NCBI GenBank assembly: GCA_002716125.1
Contig: PAZH01000022.1
Location: 3,243-67,242 of the forward strand
Length of the DNA stretch: 64,000 nt
Source of the DNA: Rhodospirillaceae bacterium
GTDB taxonomy: Bacteria; Pseudomonadota; Alphaproteobacteria; UBA8366
Direction of reading: 5' to 3'
Below, piece by piece: positions 26,547-34,952 of the stretch. A program made the translations under genes and the position numbers. Position 1 is the stretch's first letter, and every line of letters begins with the position of its first letter. Under the pieces are notes generated by a model. That model searched no databases and was not told where the DNA came from. It saw only the letters and a program-made list of their open reading frames with translations.

Positions 26547-27380
26547 TCACGTCCCAGGTGTGTTGTCGAAAAGCCATGCATGCAAACGCGCGGAGAAATG
26601 GTAGCCGCGCGCAAGTGCCGCTTCGCAAATCGCCGCTTGCGTTTCCTCCAAACGTGCCCGCGTCGCGCCGAGCGGCATGATCGTCGCGTCCCAATCCACA
26701 CCGACAGTTCGGAACGCGTTTCGCGCCTGGGTCACCTCGTCCCATACCGCATCGCTGCCATCGACAACGAACTTGAGTTGGCCTGCATTCGAAAGCATCC
26801 GATAGGCCGCAACCACTTCCGGCCGTATCGCCGCATCCCACGCTTCGCCAGAGATCGAGAGTTTCGGACTGACCGACCAGAACCATTCGCGCGAACCGTA
26901 CCCTTCGTAACGGCTGATTCGATCGGCCAAGTCTTGGCGCGGTGCCTGGGTCCCGTTGGTCTCGATCGTGATGTAATTCGGCAGGTTGTCACGGGCCGCC
27001 AACGCATCAAGGACGGCAACCAAGGCGGTTTGACTGAGCATTGGCTCACCGCCCGTCACGACCAGATGGGTGGCCTGACCGGAGTACGGATGTTGGAAAG
27101 ACGGCACCAGCGCTTCAAGGCGGTCACAAATTTCGTCTGCCGTCAGCTCTTCCGAGAGATGCCGGTAGGCGGGGTTCCAGGCATACTCCGTGTCGCATCC
27201 CGACTCGAGGACGGGGAACTCCGCGAGACGCTCGACCTTCACCTCGCGCAGGGGCGCGCTGCCGAAGCCGCGGCATTGGAAATTGCAGCCCCAGAACCGC
27301 AGGAAGAGTGACGGCACGCCCGTATAGCGGCCTTCGCCCTGGACGGAATGAAAGATCTCCGAAATTCGGTACCGTTTCAT
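26547..27380 (-). CDS. queE: QueE-type radical SAM protein (7-carboxy-7-deazaguanine synthase)
   Basis: 277 residues. FHSVQGEGRYTGVPSLFLRF at 10-29 is the QueE signature, and TGGEPML and TIETNGT are radical SAM/QueE core motifs. QueE converts 6-carboxytetrahydropterin to CDG on the way to queuosine. Canonical enzymes have C-x3-C-x2-C for the 4Fe-4S cluster; here Cys32 and Cys36 are followed by Phe39, and the third ligand may be Cys62 in SGCDTEY. This displaced-cysteine form is also one I associate with some phage and proteobacterial QueE. Other queuosine genes are not in the window. Confidence 0.85.
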   Translation of the reverse strand: MKRYRISEIFHSVQGEGRYTGVPSLFLRFWGCNFQCRGFGSAPLREVKVERLAEFPVLESGCDTEYAWNPAYRHLSEELTADEICDRLEALVPSFQHPYSGQATHLVVTGGEPMLSQTALVAVLDALAARDNLPNYITIETNGTQAPRQDLADRISRYEGYGSREWFWSVSPKLSISGEAWDAAIRPEVVAAYRMLSNAGQLKFVVDGSDAVWDEVTQARNAFRTVGVDWDATIMPLGATRARLEETQAAICEAALARGYHFSARLHAWLFDNTPGT

Positions 27381-27401
27381 TCCGTCAAACTGAGCGGCGT
27401 C

Positions 27402-27881
27402 TTAGCGCTTGTAAAGCCCCATGATGGTCGCCTTCTCCAAAGTCGTGAAGTGCAGGTTGAAGCCAACAACCGCGGGCATGATGTCGGCGGGTAGTTCCAG
27501 CTTCGTGTTAACCGCATGAACATTGAAGAGGTAACGGTGCGGGTGATCGCCTTCGGGCGGGCAAGGGCCGCCGTAACCGGGTGCGCCGAAATCGGTTCGC
27601 GTTTCAAGGGCGCCATCCGGCATGCCGCCCCCCAATGCCAACTCGCGGACATCCGCTGGAATATTGATCACCAACCAATGCCAGAAACCGCTACCCGTCG
27701 GTGCATCGGGATCGAAACACGTGACGGCAAAACTTTCAGTGCCGGCGGGTGGGTCGGTCCACGCCAGATGCGGCGATTGATTGTTGCCGGCACAGCCGAA
27801 GCCGTAACTCTCCGACAGGACATGATCGTTGGCGAGATAGTCGCCGTCCTTGAAGCTGTTGCTGGTGACTGAAAAGCCCAT
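27402..27881 (-). CDS. YbhB/YbcL family Raf kinase inhibitor-like (PEBP) protein
   Basis: 159 residues of the phosphatidylethanolamine-binding protein fold. The ligand-binding signature is seen in SPHLAWTDPPAGTESFAVTCFDPDAPTGSGFWHWLVINIP divided over residues 37-76, followed by GAPGYGGPCPPEGDHPHRYLF. There is no signal peptide, so it is cytosolic. Function in bacteria is not well defined. It precedes queE on the same strand by about 20 bp, which suggests co-transcription with queE and the CULT gene. Confidence 0.93.
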   Translation of the reverse strand: MGFSVTSNSFKDGDYLANDHVLSESYGFGCAGNNQSPHLAWTDPPAGTESFAVTCFDPDAPTGSGFWHWLVINIPADVRELALGGGMPDGALETRTDFGAPGYGGPCPPEGDHPHRYLFNVHAVNTKLELPADIMPAVVGFNLHFTTLEKATIMGLYKR

Positions 27882-27999
27882 GGTCTCGGTGCTCCCTGTT
27901 TATGCTTATTGGCAGTCTTGGTCGGTTGTTTGATTCAACGTGGTGAATTCTACAAGGAATTTTCCGCTAAGGAAGCGGTAACAAGCGGCCCCTCTAACC

Positions 28000-28407
28000 T
28001 TAAGGCTGCCCTTCGATGTCTTTCATGCCTTCGGGCGTTGGCACCCAGCCTTGTCCGCTTTTCGTCCAGACCATCGCCGTTGGTTTCAGCCAGCTCGTGT
28101 CGTCGAGCGTTCCCGGTTTTAGCGTGAGGACGCCGTCGAGGTAATGCGGTGTATTGTGAATTCGGACCCCGCAGTCGGGACAGAACACGGCCGTATTTTC
28201 ATTTCCACTATCCGCCACTCGGACAAAGCTTTTGGTCACGCCGGAGATCTTGAGATCATCCTGTCTGACGAGCATCGACATGCCGAAAGCACTGCCGGAT
28301 TGCCGTTGGCATTCAGTGCAATGACATGCGATCAGTCTGATCGGCTCGCCGGTCAACTCGTAGCGGACTTGGCCGCATTGGCATCCGCCGGTATAGGGTG
28401 CTGGCAT
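28000..28407 (-). CDS. GFA family protein (Gfa/CENP-V domain), copy 1
   Basis: 135 residues. The N-terminal GGCQCGQVRYELTG gives Cys9 and Cys11; ACHCTECQRQSGSAFG and FCPDCGVRI supply the remaining zinc-binding cysteines of the Mss4-like fold. The family is named after glutathione-dependent formaldehyde-activating enzyme, though that activity is disputed. It lies 16 bp after a second, clearly paralogous GFA gene, so this is a tandem duplication. Both may share a transcript with the upstream hydrolase. Confidence 0.92.
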   Translation of the reverse strand: MPAPYTGGCQCGQVRYELTGEPIRLIACHCTECQRQSGSAFGMSMLVRQDDLKISGVTKSFVRVADSGNENTAVFCPDCGVRIHNTPHYLDGVLTLKPGTLDDTSWLKPTAMVWTKSGQGWVPTPEGMKDIEGQP

Positions 28408-28423
28408 CCTTTAGCTCCTCTTT

Positions 28424-28822
28424 CTAATCAACGAGTTCGATGTCGTCTGGAATATCGAGCCAGTGCTGCTTGCGGCGCGCCCAGACCATGCGCTCGGGTC
28501 GAACACCGCTGGTATCGTCCAATGTGCCCGGCTTCAACAGATAAACGTCCTGGTCGGAGCTCGGAATATTGTAGAGCCGTACACCGCAATCCGGACAAAA
28601 GACGCCGGTCATCGGGTTGCCGCTGTCTGCGGTTCGCGTATAGCTTTTCGGCGTCCCCTTTACCCGCAGGTCGCCGCTTCTTACCCAAAGGGCCATGCCG
28701 AACGCACCGCCCGATTGCTTCTGGCATTCCATACAATGGCAGGCGGTGATCTTGAGCGGCTCGCCGATGATCTCGTAGCGGACACGTCCGCACTGGCATC
28801 CACCGGTCAAAGGGGGCGACAT
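28424..28822 (-). CDS. GFA family protein (Gfa/CENP-V domain), copy 2
   Basis: 132 residues from ATG 28822, which starts MSPPLTGGCQCGRVRYE; the longer frame overlaps the hydrolase. The same Cys layout as its neighbour is present: GGCQC, ACHCMECQKQSGGAFG and FCPDCGVRL. The two copies share the order and spacing of all ligands and the LKPGTLDD segment, showing a duplication. Ends VDxx-style with IELVD. It begins 10 bp after the alpha/beta hydrolase stop. Confidence 0.92.
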   Translation of the reverse strand: MSPPLTGGCQCGRVRYEIIGEPLKITACHCMECQKQSGGAFGMALWVRSGDLRVKGTPKSYTRTADSGNPMTGVFCPDCGVRLYNIPSSDQDVYLLKPGTLDDTSGVRPERMVWARRKQHWLDIPDDIELVD

Positions 28823-28832
28823 CGGATCCGAC

Positions 28833-29636
28833 CTAGAACGCGTCGAGGAAACCGGCGAGCGCTTCATTGAAAGCTTCCGGTTTTTCGAAATTCGGCAGAT
28901 GTGCGGCACCGGGAATAACGGCCCATTTCGCGCCGGGAATACGATCCCGATAAACCTCCATCCGCGCGGGCGGGGTTGGGGCGTCGATCTCGCCCGCAAT
29001 GACCATTGTCGGCACTTTTATGTCTTCGAGGCGCTCGTCATAGCGCATCCGGTTCAGGGCTTCCGTCGTATAGGCGTAGCTTTCGACCGAAAGTGCGGTG
29101 ATGCTGCGCTCCAACTGTGCGAACTTCTCCGGCTCACGCGTCGCGTAATCTGCCGGGAGATAGCGCGCGAGGAGCCGTTCTGCCGCCAGGCCCATCTTAC
29201 GCTCGGAACTCCGGAAATCTTCAACATAGCCCCTCATGCGCTCCAGGCTGCCGTCCGGCATCTGACCTTGCGTCGCAACGAACGTGACGCTGTGAAGCCG
29301 GTCTGCATGCGCAAGTGCCATTTCGTAGGCGATCATGCCGCCCAAGGATTTGCCGACGTAATGCGACTTCTCGATGCCGAGCTCGTTCCAGAGACCAAGA
29401 ATATCTTGCGCGAGATCGGCGAGGGTCATCTCTTCCTTTATACTGCCGAGGGCCGTCCCGCCATGGCCGCGCAGGTCCAGCGTCAGAACGCGAAACCGGT
29501 CTCGAAACGCGGGAACCTGTCCGGCCCAGGTTTCAAGGGTAAACGATTGCCCCGGTACAAAGGTGAGCGCGGGGGCGTCGTCCGGGCCGTCCAGCGTGTA
29601 ATTGGTTTCGAGACCGTTCACATTGATCTTCGGCAT
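28833..29636 (-). CDS. Alpha/beta hydrolase, 3-oxoadipate enol-lactonase-like
   Basis: 267 residues from MPKINVNGLETNYTLDG. The nucleophile elbow is VGKSLGG (catalytic Ser near residue 99), with VLTLDLRGHGGT before it and the catalytic His in GAAHLPNFEKP near the C-terminus. Overall layout is that of the enol-lactonase/haloperoxidase branch. First gene of a leftward trio with the two GFA genes, each within 10-16 bp. The start was set at 29636 because upstream sequence to 29894 is non-conserved and overlaps the divergent gene. The substrate is unknown. Confidence 0.88.
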   Translation of the reverse strand: MPKINVNGLETNYTLDGPDDAPALTFVPGQSFTLETWAGQVPAFRDRFRVLTLDLRGHGGTALGSIKEEMTLADLAQDILGLWNELGIEKSHYVGKSLGGMIAYEMALAHADRLHSVTFVATQGQMPDGSLERMRGYVEDFRSSERKMGLAAERLLARYLPADYATREPEKFAQLERSITALSVESYAYTTEALNRMRYDERLEDIKVPTMVIAGEIDAPTPPARMEVYRDRIPGAKWAVIPGAAHLPNFEKPEAFNEALAGFLDAF

Positions 29637-29789
29637 GGCATGTTCCTCTGGGCCCGTTATCGGATTTGTCGGCCGTCCGTGTTTTGTAAATCTTGTCGCG
29701 GAGAGAACTAAGGCGTGGAAAAAGGATGTCAGGGGCGTTAGGTCTTTAATCTTGCCTCCCGAACGAATACAGGAACGAAGGGAAACCCA

Positions 29790-30821
29790 ATGCGGGCTGT
29801 TTTGGTTGAGGAATTCACCGAGTTCGAGAACCTGAAGCTGACGGAATGTCCGGAACCGGAAATGGGGCCGAAACAGGTCCGAATTCGCACGCAAGCGACA
29901 GGGATCAGTTTTGCGCTGAGCCTAATGGTGTCGGGCCGTTATCAGCGGAAACCGCCGTTGCCTTTCGTCCCGGCGGCCGAAGTGGCGGGCATCGTGACGG
30001 ATGTGGCCGAAGGATGTGAACGCATCAAGGTCGGCGATCGCGTGTGTGCCGTTCTCGATTGGGGCGGTCTTGGCGAAGTCGCCGTGGCCAACGAAGTCAA
30101 TACGTTCAAAATTCCTGATGGCCTCGAATTCAATCAAGCCATCAGCTTCACGAATTCCTACGCGACATCGGCTGCCGCGTTGACGTGGCCGCATCTCTTG
30201 CGGCTCGCGGCCGGCGAGACATTACTCGTGCACGGCGCCGCCGGTGGGGTTGGGCTCGCGGCCATCGAGATTGGGAAAATTCTCGGCGCAACTGTGATTG
30301 CCACGGCCGGTTCGGCCGCGAAACTCGACGCGGCAAAAGAGCATGGTGCCGATCACGTCATTAATTACCGGGAAGAAGATTTTCGGGCGGTCGTCAACGA
30401 TTTGACGGATGGTATTGGTGCGAATGCGATTTACGATCCGGTCGGTGGCGACGTCTTCGCGCAATCGCTGCGCTGTGTCGCACCCGAGGGGCGGATCATG
30501 CCGGTCGGTTTCGCCAGCGGGACCATCCCGCAAATCCCGGCCAACATCCTCTTGGTGAAGAACATCACGGTAACCGGTCTCAATATGGGGTACTACATCG
30601 GTTGGAGTCCGGACGACGTGCGGTATGAGAAAGCACCGATCATTCATCCGCTCATGCAACAGATGTTCGATTGGTTCGAAGCGGGGAAGCTCAACCCCCG
30701 TATTTGGAAAACGTACAAGCTTGAGGATTTCCAAGACGCCATGGCGGCTGTCCTGGGGCGCGATGCGATCGGTCGTGTCGCTGTTGTGATGGACGAAGAA
30801 GCGAAGCGTCTGGGCCACTAG
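29790..30821 (+). CDS. MDR family NADPH:quinone oxidoreductase-like protein
   Basis: 343 residues. GroES-like N-terminal domain with PFVPAAEVAGIVTDVAEG; Rossmann domain with GAAGGVGLAAIEIGKILGA near residues 147-165; DHVINYREEDFR follows, a signature of the quinone reductase branch. No structural or catalytic zinc Cys set is seen. GGAAGGGAAA-like purines precede the ATG. It is followed by an OYE-family gene after 31 bp on the same strand; both would reduce activated C=C bonds or quinones, so a joint role in enone reduction or detoxification is plausible. Confidence 0.88.
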   Translation: MRAVLVEEFTEFENLKLTECPEPEMGPKQVRIRTQATGISFALSLMVSGRYQRKPPLPFVPAAEVAGIVTDVAEGCERIKVGDRVCAVLDWGGLGEVAVANEVNTFKIPDGLEFNQAISFTNSYATSAAALTWPHLLRLAAGETLLVHGAAGGVGLAAIEIGKILGATVIATAGSAAKLDAAKEHGADHVINYREEDFRAVVNDLTDGIGANAIYDPVGGDVFAQSLRCVAPEGRIMPVGFASGTIPQIPANILLVKNITVTGLNMGYYIGWSPDDVRYEKAPIIHPLMQQMFDWFEAGKLNPRIWKTYKLEDFQDAMAAVLGRDAIGRVAVVMDEEAKRLGH

Positions 30822-30852
30822 TCGATTTCCGCCGCTCCCATAAGGAATAACC

Positions 30853-32016
30853 ATGTCGAACGAAACCCAGCTCTTCTCGCCCTTTTCTATCCGCAGCGTC
30901 ACGCTTCCGAACCGCATCGTGCTCTCGCCGCTTTGTATGTATTCCGCGAATTCCGGCATGGCGTCGAGCTGGCAGTTCGCGCATTTGAGCACCTTCGCAC
31001 GGGGCGGTGTCGGTTTGGTATTCGCCGAGGCGACGGCGATCGAGCCGCGCGGTCGAATTACCCCGCGTTGCCTCGGTATTTGGACGGACGAGCAGGCAGA
31101 GGCCTTGAAGCCGACAACGGAGTTTATTGCTTCAATGGGCTCGGTGCCGGGGCTGCAGATCGCCCATGCGGGTCGGAAGGCTTCGGCGGCTCCGCCCTGG
31201 GCGGGTGGCGTGCCGCTTGAAATTGGAGATACCGCTTGGGGCGATCCAGGTTGGCAGACGGTGGCGCCCTCCGCGGTACCGCTTGCCGATGGGTGGCAGG
31301 CACCGCACGCCCTGAGTGAGGTGGAGATTGCCGAGACCGTCGAGGCGTTTGCGGCGAGTGCCCGCCGGGCGCTTGTGGCGGGTTTTAAGGTGCTCGAGAT
31401 TCACGGCGCGCACGGTTACCTGATTCACAGCTTCCTTTCGAGTCTCAGCAATCAGCGGAATGACGCCTACGGCGGTGATCTTGCCGGCCGAATGCGATTT
31501 GCGCTTGAAGTGACCGACGCCGTGCGGGCCGCGTGGCCCGAAGAACTGCCGCTCTTTTTCCGTCTTTCGGCGGTCGACGGTCATGGATGGGAGATTGAAG
31601 ATTCTATCGCGCTGGCCGCCGCACTGAAGGCCCGCGGGGTCGACGTGGTGGATTGCTCGGCGGGCGGCATCACGGGCGCCCCGGCCTTCCGCGCGCAGGA
31701 TGACGGGAAACCCTTGCCCAAATCTGGGCAACGGCCCCTGGGTTTCCAGGTTCCCTATGCGGCGGCCATTCGAGAGAAAGCGGACATCCCGACGATGGCG
31801 GTGGGCCGCATTGTGGATCCGCAACAGGCGGAGGATATTGTCGTGGCGGGGAGCGCCGACTTGATCGCTATCGGCCGCGAGTTGATGCACGACCCGTTCT
31901 GGGCCCTACATGCGGCGGAGGCGTTGGATCAACCGGATGCTTTCGCGCTTTGGCCGGATCAATATCGCTGGGCTATCGTCCGACGGGCGGAGCTCGGACA
32001 ATACGAACGAACCTAG
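30853..32016 (+). CDS. NADH:flavin oxidoreductase, Old Yellow Enzyme family (YqjM-like)
   Basis: 387 residues. FMN TIM-barrel with the YqjM-type opening (SVTLPNRIVLSPLCMYSA, Cys in the LCMY motif), the substrate His pair in IHGAHGYLIHSFLS, NQRNDAYGGDLAGRMRF, and the C-terminal phosphate loop with VGRI and IGRELMHDP. Such enzymes reduce electron-poor alkenes with NAD(P)H. AAGGAATAACC precedes the ATG. It is the second gene behind the MDR reductase. It converges on the enoyl-CoA hydratase gene with 7 bp between stops. Confidence 0.93.
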   Translation: MSNETQLFSPFSIRSVTLPNRIVLSPLCMYSANSGMASSWQFAHLSTFARGGVGLVFAEATAIEPRGRITPRCLGIWTDEQAEALKPTTEFIASMGSVPGLQIAHAGRKASAAPPWAGGVPLEIGDTAWGDPGWQTVAPSAVPLADGWQAPHALSEVEIAETVEAFAASARRALVAGFKVLEIHGAHGYLIHSFLSSLSNQRNDAYGGDLAGRMRFALEVTDAVRAAWPEELPLFFRLSAVDGHGWEIEDSIALAAALKARGVDVVDCSAGGITGAPAFRAQDDGKPLPKSGQRPLGFQVPYAAAIREKADIPTMAVGRIVDPQQAEDIVVAGSADLIAIGRELMHDPFWALHAAEALDQPDAFALWPDQYRWAIVRRAELGQYERT

Positions 32017-32023
32017 AAGCCGC

Positions 32024-32797
32024 CTAAAACGCACCGTGCCGGCCCTCGCCACCGACAAAACGGCCGGCGCCGGATTGAAAGTCTTGTTCGAAAGCGGGCT
32101 GACTGCCTTCGATCTCACGCCGAATGGCCTCTTCTTCGGGATAGTCCCATTGGGTCATCGCCGAATATCGATCGGACAGCATGGCAAGCTGAGGGAAGGC
32201 GGCGAGTTGCGCCGCCAGTTCTTCCGCGGCGCGACGGGCTTGGCCCGCGGGAACGACGCGATCTGCAAGGCCGATGCGATGGGCTTCCGCGGCGTCGACT
32301 GGCCGGCCTGTCAGCAACATATCGAGTGCGCGACTCTCGCCGACGATACGCGGCAGTCGCACCGTGCACCCATTCGGCATCGGGCCGCCAAAGCGGCGGC
32401 AAAAAACGCCGAATATAGCCGTCTCGCTCACAACCCGCATATCGCACCACACCGCGAGCGCCAACCCCGCGGCAACCGCATGTCCTTCGACAGCCGCGAT
32501 AACCCGTTTCTTGAGGCGGCGACGGGTGACGCCTCGATCTTCGCCGGCCCAGCAGAACCCGATCGAATCGCCGGATGAGAGTTCGTTCAGGTCCGCGCCC
32601 GCGCAGAAGGTCTCACCGACCGATGTGAACACAGCGACACGGGCGTCGTCATCCGCTTCAAATGCGTGAAACACGTCATGCAGTTTCTGTACGGTGGCCA
32701 TATCGCAGGCATTGCGGGCAAAAGGCCGGTTGATGGCGACAGTCGTAACGGGTCCGTCGCGTTCGACGAGGACGGATTCTTCGGCGCTGCTGGTCAC
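32024..32797 (-). CDS. Enoyl-CoA hydratase/isomerase family protein
   Basis: 257 residues from a GTG start at 32797, supported by AAGGAGA placed 6-12 bp upstream; an earlier ATG would add unrelated residues. The crotonase fold is shown by GETFCAGADLNEL (first oxyanion-hole segment), VEGHAVAAGLALAVWCDMRV (second) and the GGPMPNGCTVRLPRIVG region. It hydrates or isomerises acyl-CoA double bonds in beta-oxidation-like routes. It is followed on the same strand by nothing closely linked; the interrupted histidine kinase lies 52 bp upstream. Confidence 0.9.
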   Translation of the reverse strand: MTSSAEESVLVERDGPVTTVAINRPFARNACDMATVQKLHDVFHAFEADDDARVAVFTSVGETFCAGADLNELSSGDSIGFCWAGEDRGVTRRRLKKRVIAAVEGHAVAAGLALAVWCDMRVVSETAIFGVFCRRFGGPMPNGCTVRLPRIVGESRALDMLLTGRPVDAAEAHRIGLADRVVPAGQARRAAEELAAQLAAFPQLAMLSDRYSAMTQWDYPEEEAIRREIEGSQPAFEQDFQSGAGRFVGGEGRHGAF

Positions 32798-32849
32798 GTC
32801 GTTCTCCTTATCGATGGGACGCTTAATCGCGTTTCCACCCGGGTCAATG

Positions 32850-34872
32850 TTACTTGGTGTGGCGTTGCTCGGCTGCGCTGTTATCGGTGACGATAACGTC
32901 GCGCGGAAAGACGATGCTGACTTGCGTGCCAACCCCGACTTCGCTCTCCAGAATAAGCTCACCGCCATTCAGTTCCGTCAGGCTTTTGGAGAGAGACAGA
33001 CCGAGGCCGGTTCCCTCATGCGACCGATCCGATTTCGATTGCGCCTGGCCGAACGGCTCGAGAACTTTGGTGATATCTTTCTGCGCGATACCAATCCCCG
33101 TATCGCTGACCTTAATCGTCAGCGGCCCTTCCACCGGAAGGTCGGCGGAGACCGTCACGCTTCCGCCATCAGGCGTAAACTTGACGGCATTCGATAGGAG
33201 GTTGAGCAGGATTTGTTTTTGTTGTCGCCCATCGACAAAAATTTTCGCCAAATCTGGCGGCAGTTCGACGCCGATTTTCAGATTCTTATTCTGTGCCCGC
33301 GTCTCGATCATTGTGATGCACGCGTTCACCGCCTCGGGCAGGTCGACGATAGACGGCATGACCGTTGCTTCACCTGCTTCGATTTTGGAGATGTCGAGAA
33401 TATCGCTAATGACGCTCAACAGGTGGGTGCTCGAATTATAGATGTCGCCCGAATATTCGACATAACGGTTGCTGCCAAGCTTGCCGAACATTTCCGTCAT
33501 AAGAATTTGCGAGAAGCCGATAATCGAGTTCAGCGGCGTCCGCAATTCGTGGCTCATATTCGCGAGAAACTCAGACTTGGTCCGGTTCGCCGTTTCGGCC
33601 TGCTCCTTCGCGTGGATCAACTCCATCTGGGAAATCTTCTGTTCCGTAATATCGATGATCTGAGAGAGAATGCGGGCTTCGTTCCCTTCCGTGAAGGGTA
33701 ATGGAGAAATGCTGACATCCGCCCAGACCGTTTCGCCATTGGGAAGCAGAAAGCGTTTCTCGAAGCGGCCGTAAGGTTTATCGCCCGAGTTTAGGCTTTG
33801 TAGAATTTCCGTCGTCGTCTCGATGTCATCCGGGTGCGTGAGATCGATGACCGTCGAGCCTTCAAGTTCTTCACGGGTGACATGGAGCATGTTGCAGAAT
33901 GCCTCATTGACGTATACCCGCTGCCCGCCTTCACTCTGAAGGCACATCCCGATATGCGAACTTTCGAAGATGCTGCGGAACTGCTCTTCTCGTTTTGAGA
34001 GCGATTGCTGCGTCATTTTGAGCTCAGTGATGTCCGCACTGAAGTAGCCAAGTCCAGTGGTGTCGCCGTCGGCGTTTCGGACGGGGAACTTGGTCATCAT
34101 TTCGGACCGCAGGGAGCCGTCCGGCAAACTAAAGCTGCGTTCGCGAACCAGCGGCTCGCCGGTCTGTATGACGGCGCGGTCTTGCGCTTCGATCTCGCTC
34201 GCTTCTTCGAGGGCGGTTGGAACGTCTCGAATGGTCTTTCCGATTATCTCTTTCACGTTCATGCCGCGTGTTTCGGCAAAGACACTATTGGCAAGTAGGT
34301 AGCGGCCATCGAGACCTTTCAACGAGATCTGGGCCGGCGCATTGTCCACAATCGATCTTAACAGTTGCTGGCGTTGTTCGAGTTCGCGCTCAATGTTGTA
34401 CTGTGCGGTGATTTCCGTGCCGGTACCGGTATAGCCGCGAAACTCGCTGTTCTCGTCGAAAACCGGCTCGGCACTTATGCTCAATGTTCTGAGCACGCCG
34501 TCACTGCCGTAAAGACTATAGATAAAGTCGCTATAGGGCCGCTGGGCTTCGACGTCTTCTCGGATACGGTTCCATTTCTCAACGTCGCTTTTCTCGCTCT
34601 CAGGGAGCCGGTCGGCGAGAAACTCCTCCCGCGTCTTGCCAAGGGTTTCCTCAGCGGAGACTCCGCATTTTCGTGCGTAGGTATCCGAAATAGGAGTAGC
34701 GCCCGTCGGCGTCCGTTTCCCAAAGCCAGTCCGATGACATGGTCGCGAGTTCATCGAAGCGGTGCTGCGCCTCCAATCGCCGGTCGCGCTCCAATTGCCA
34801 TTGCCGACGATAGTAGACCCCAATGCCGATCAGCACTGCGATAACGGCGAAGGCAAAATAGGTCATTAACAT
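32850..34872 (-). pseudogene. PAS-domain sensor histidine kinase, frameshifted
   Basis: Two overlapping frames together encode one kinase. The first (34872-34651) has a membrane helix (about residues 4-20) and the start of a PAS domain, [17 protein letters not shown]. The second picks up at [14 protein letters not shown] and continues to 32850 with two more PAS domains, the H-box [14 protein letters not shown], the N-box [11 protein letters not shown] and ATP-lid motifs DTGIGI and GTGLGLSL. The join needs two bases: the sequence at about 34686-34692 reads TATTTCGGAT where TATTTCTCGGAT would restore the frame. No receiver domain or partner regulator is adjacent. Either a recent lesion or a sequence error. 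Confidence 0.85.
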
Positions 34873-34952
34873 CGGCTATTCGCTTTATTGTACGGCCCTA
34901 CGACTAGGGTCGAAATTGGATAACAACTTCTGCAGAATGTCCACGCAAATGA

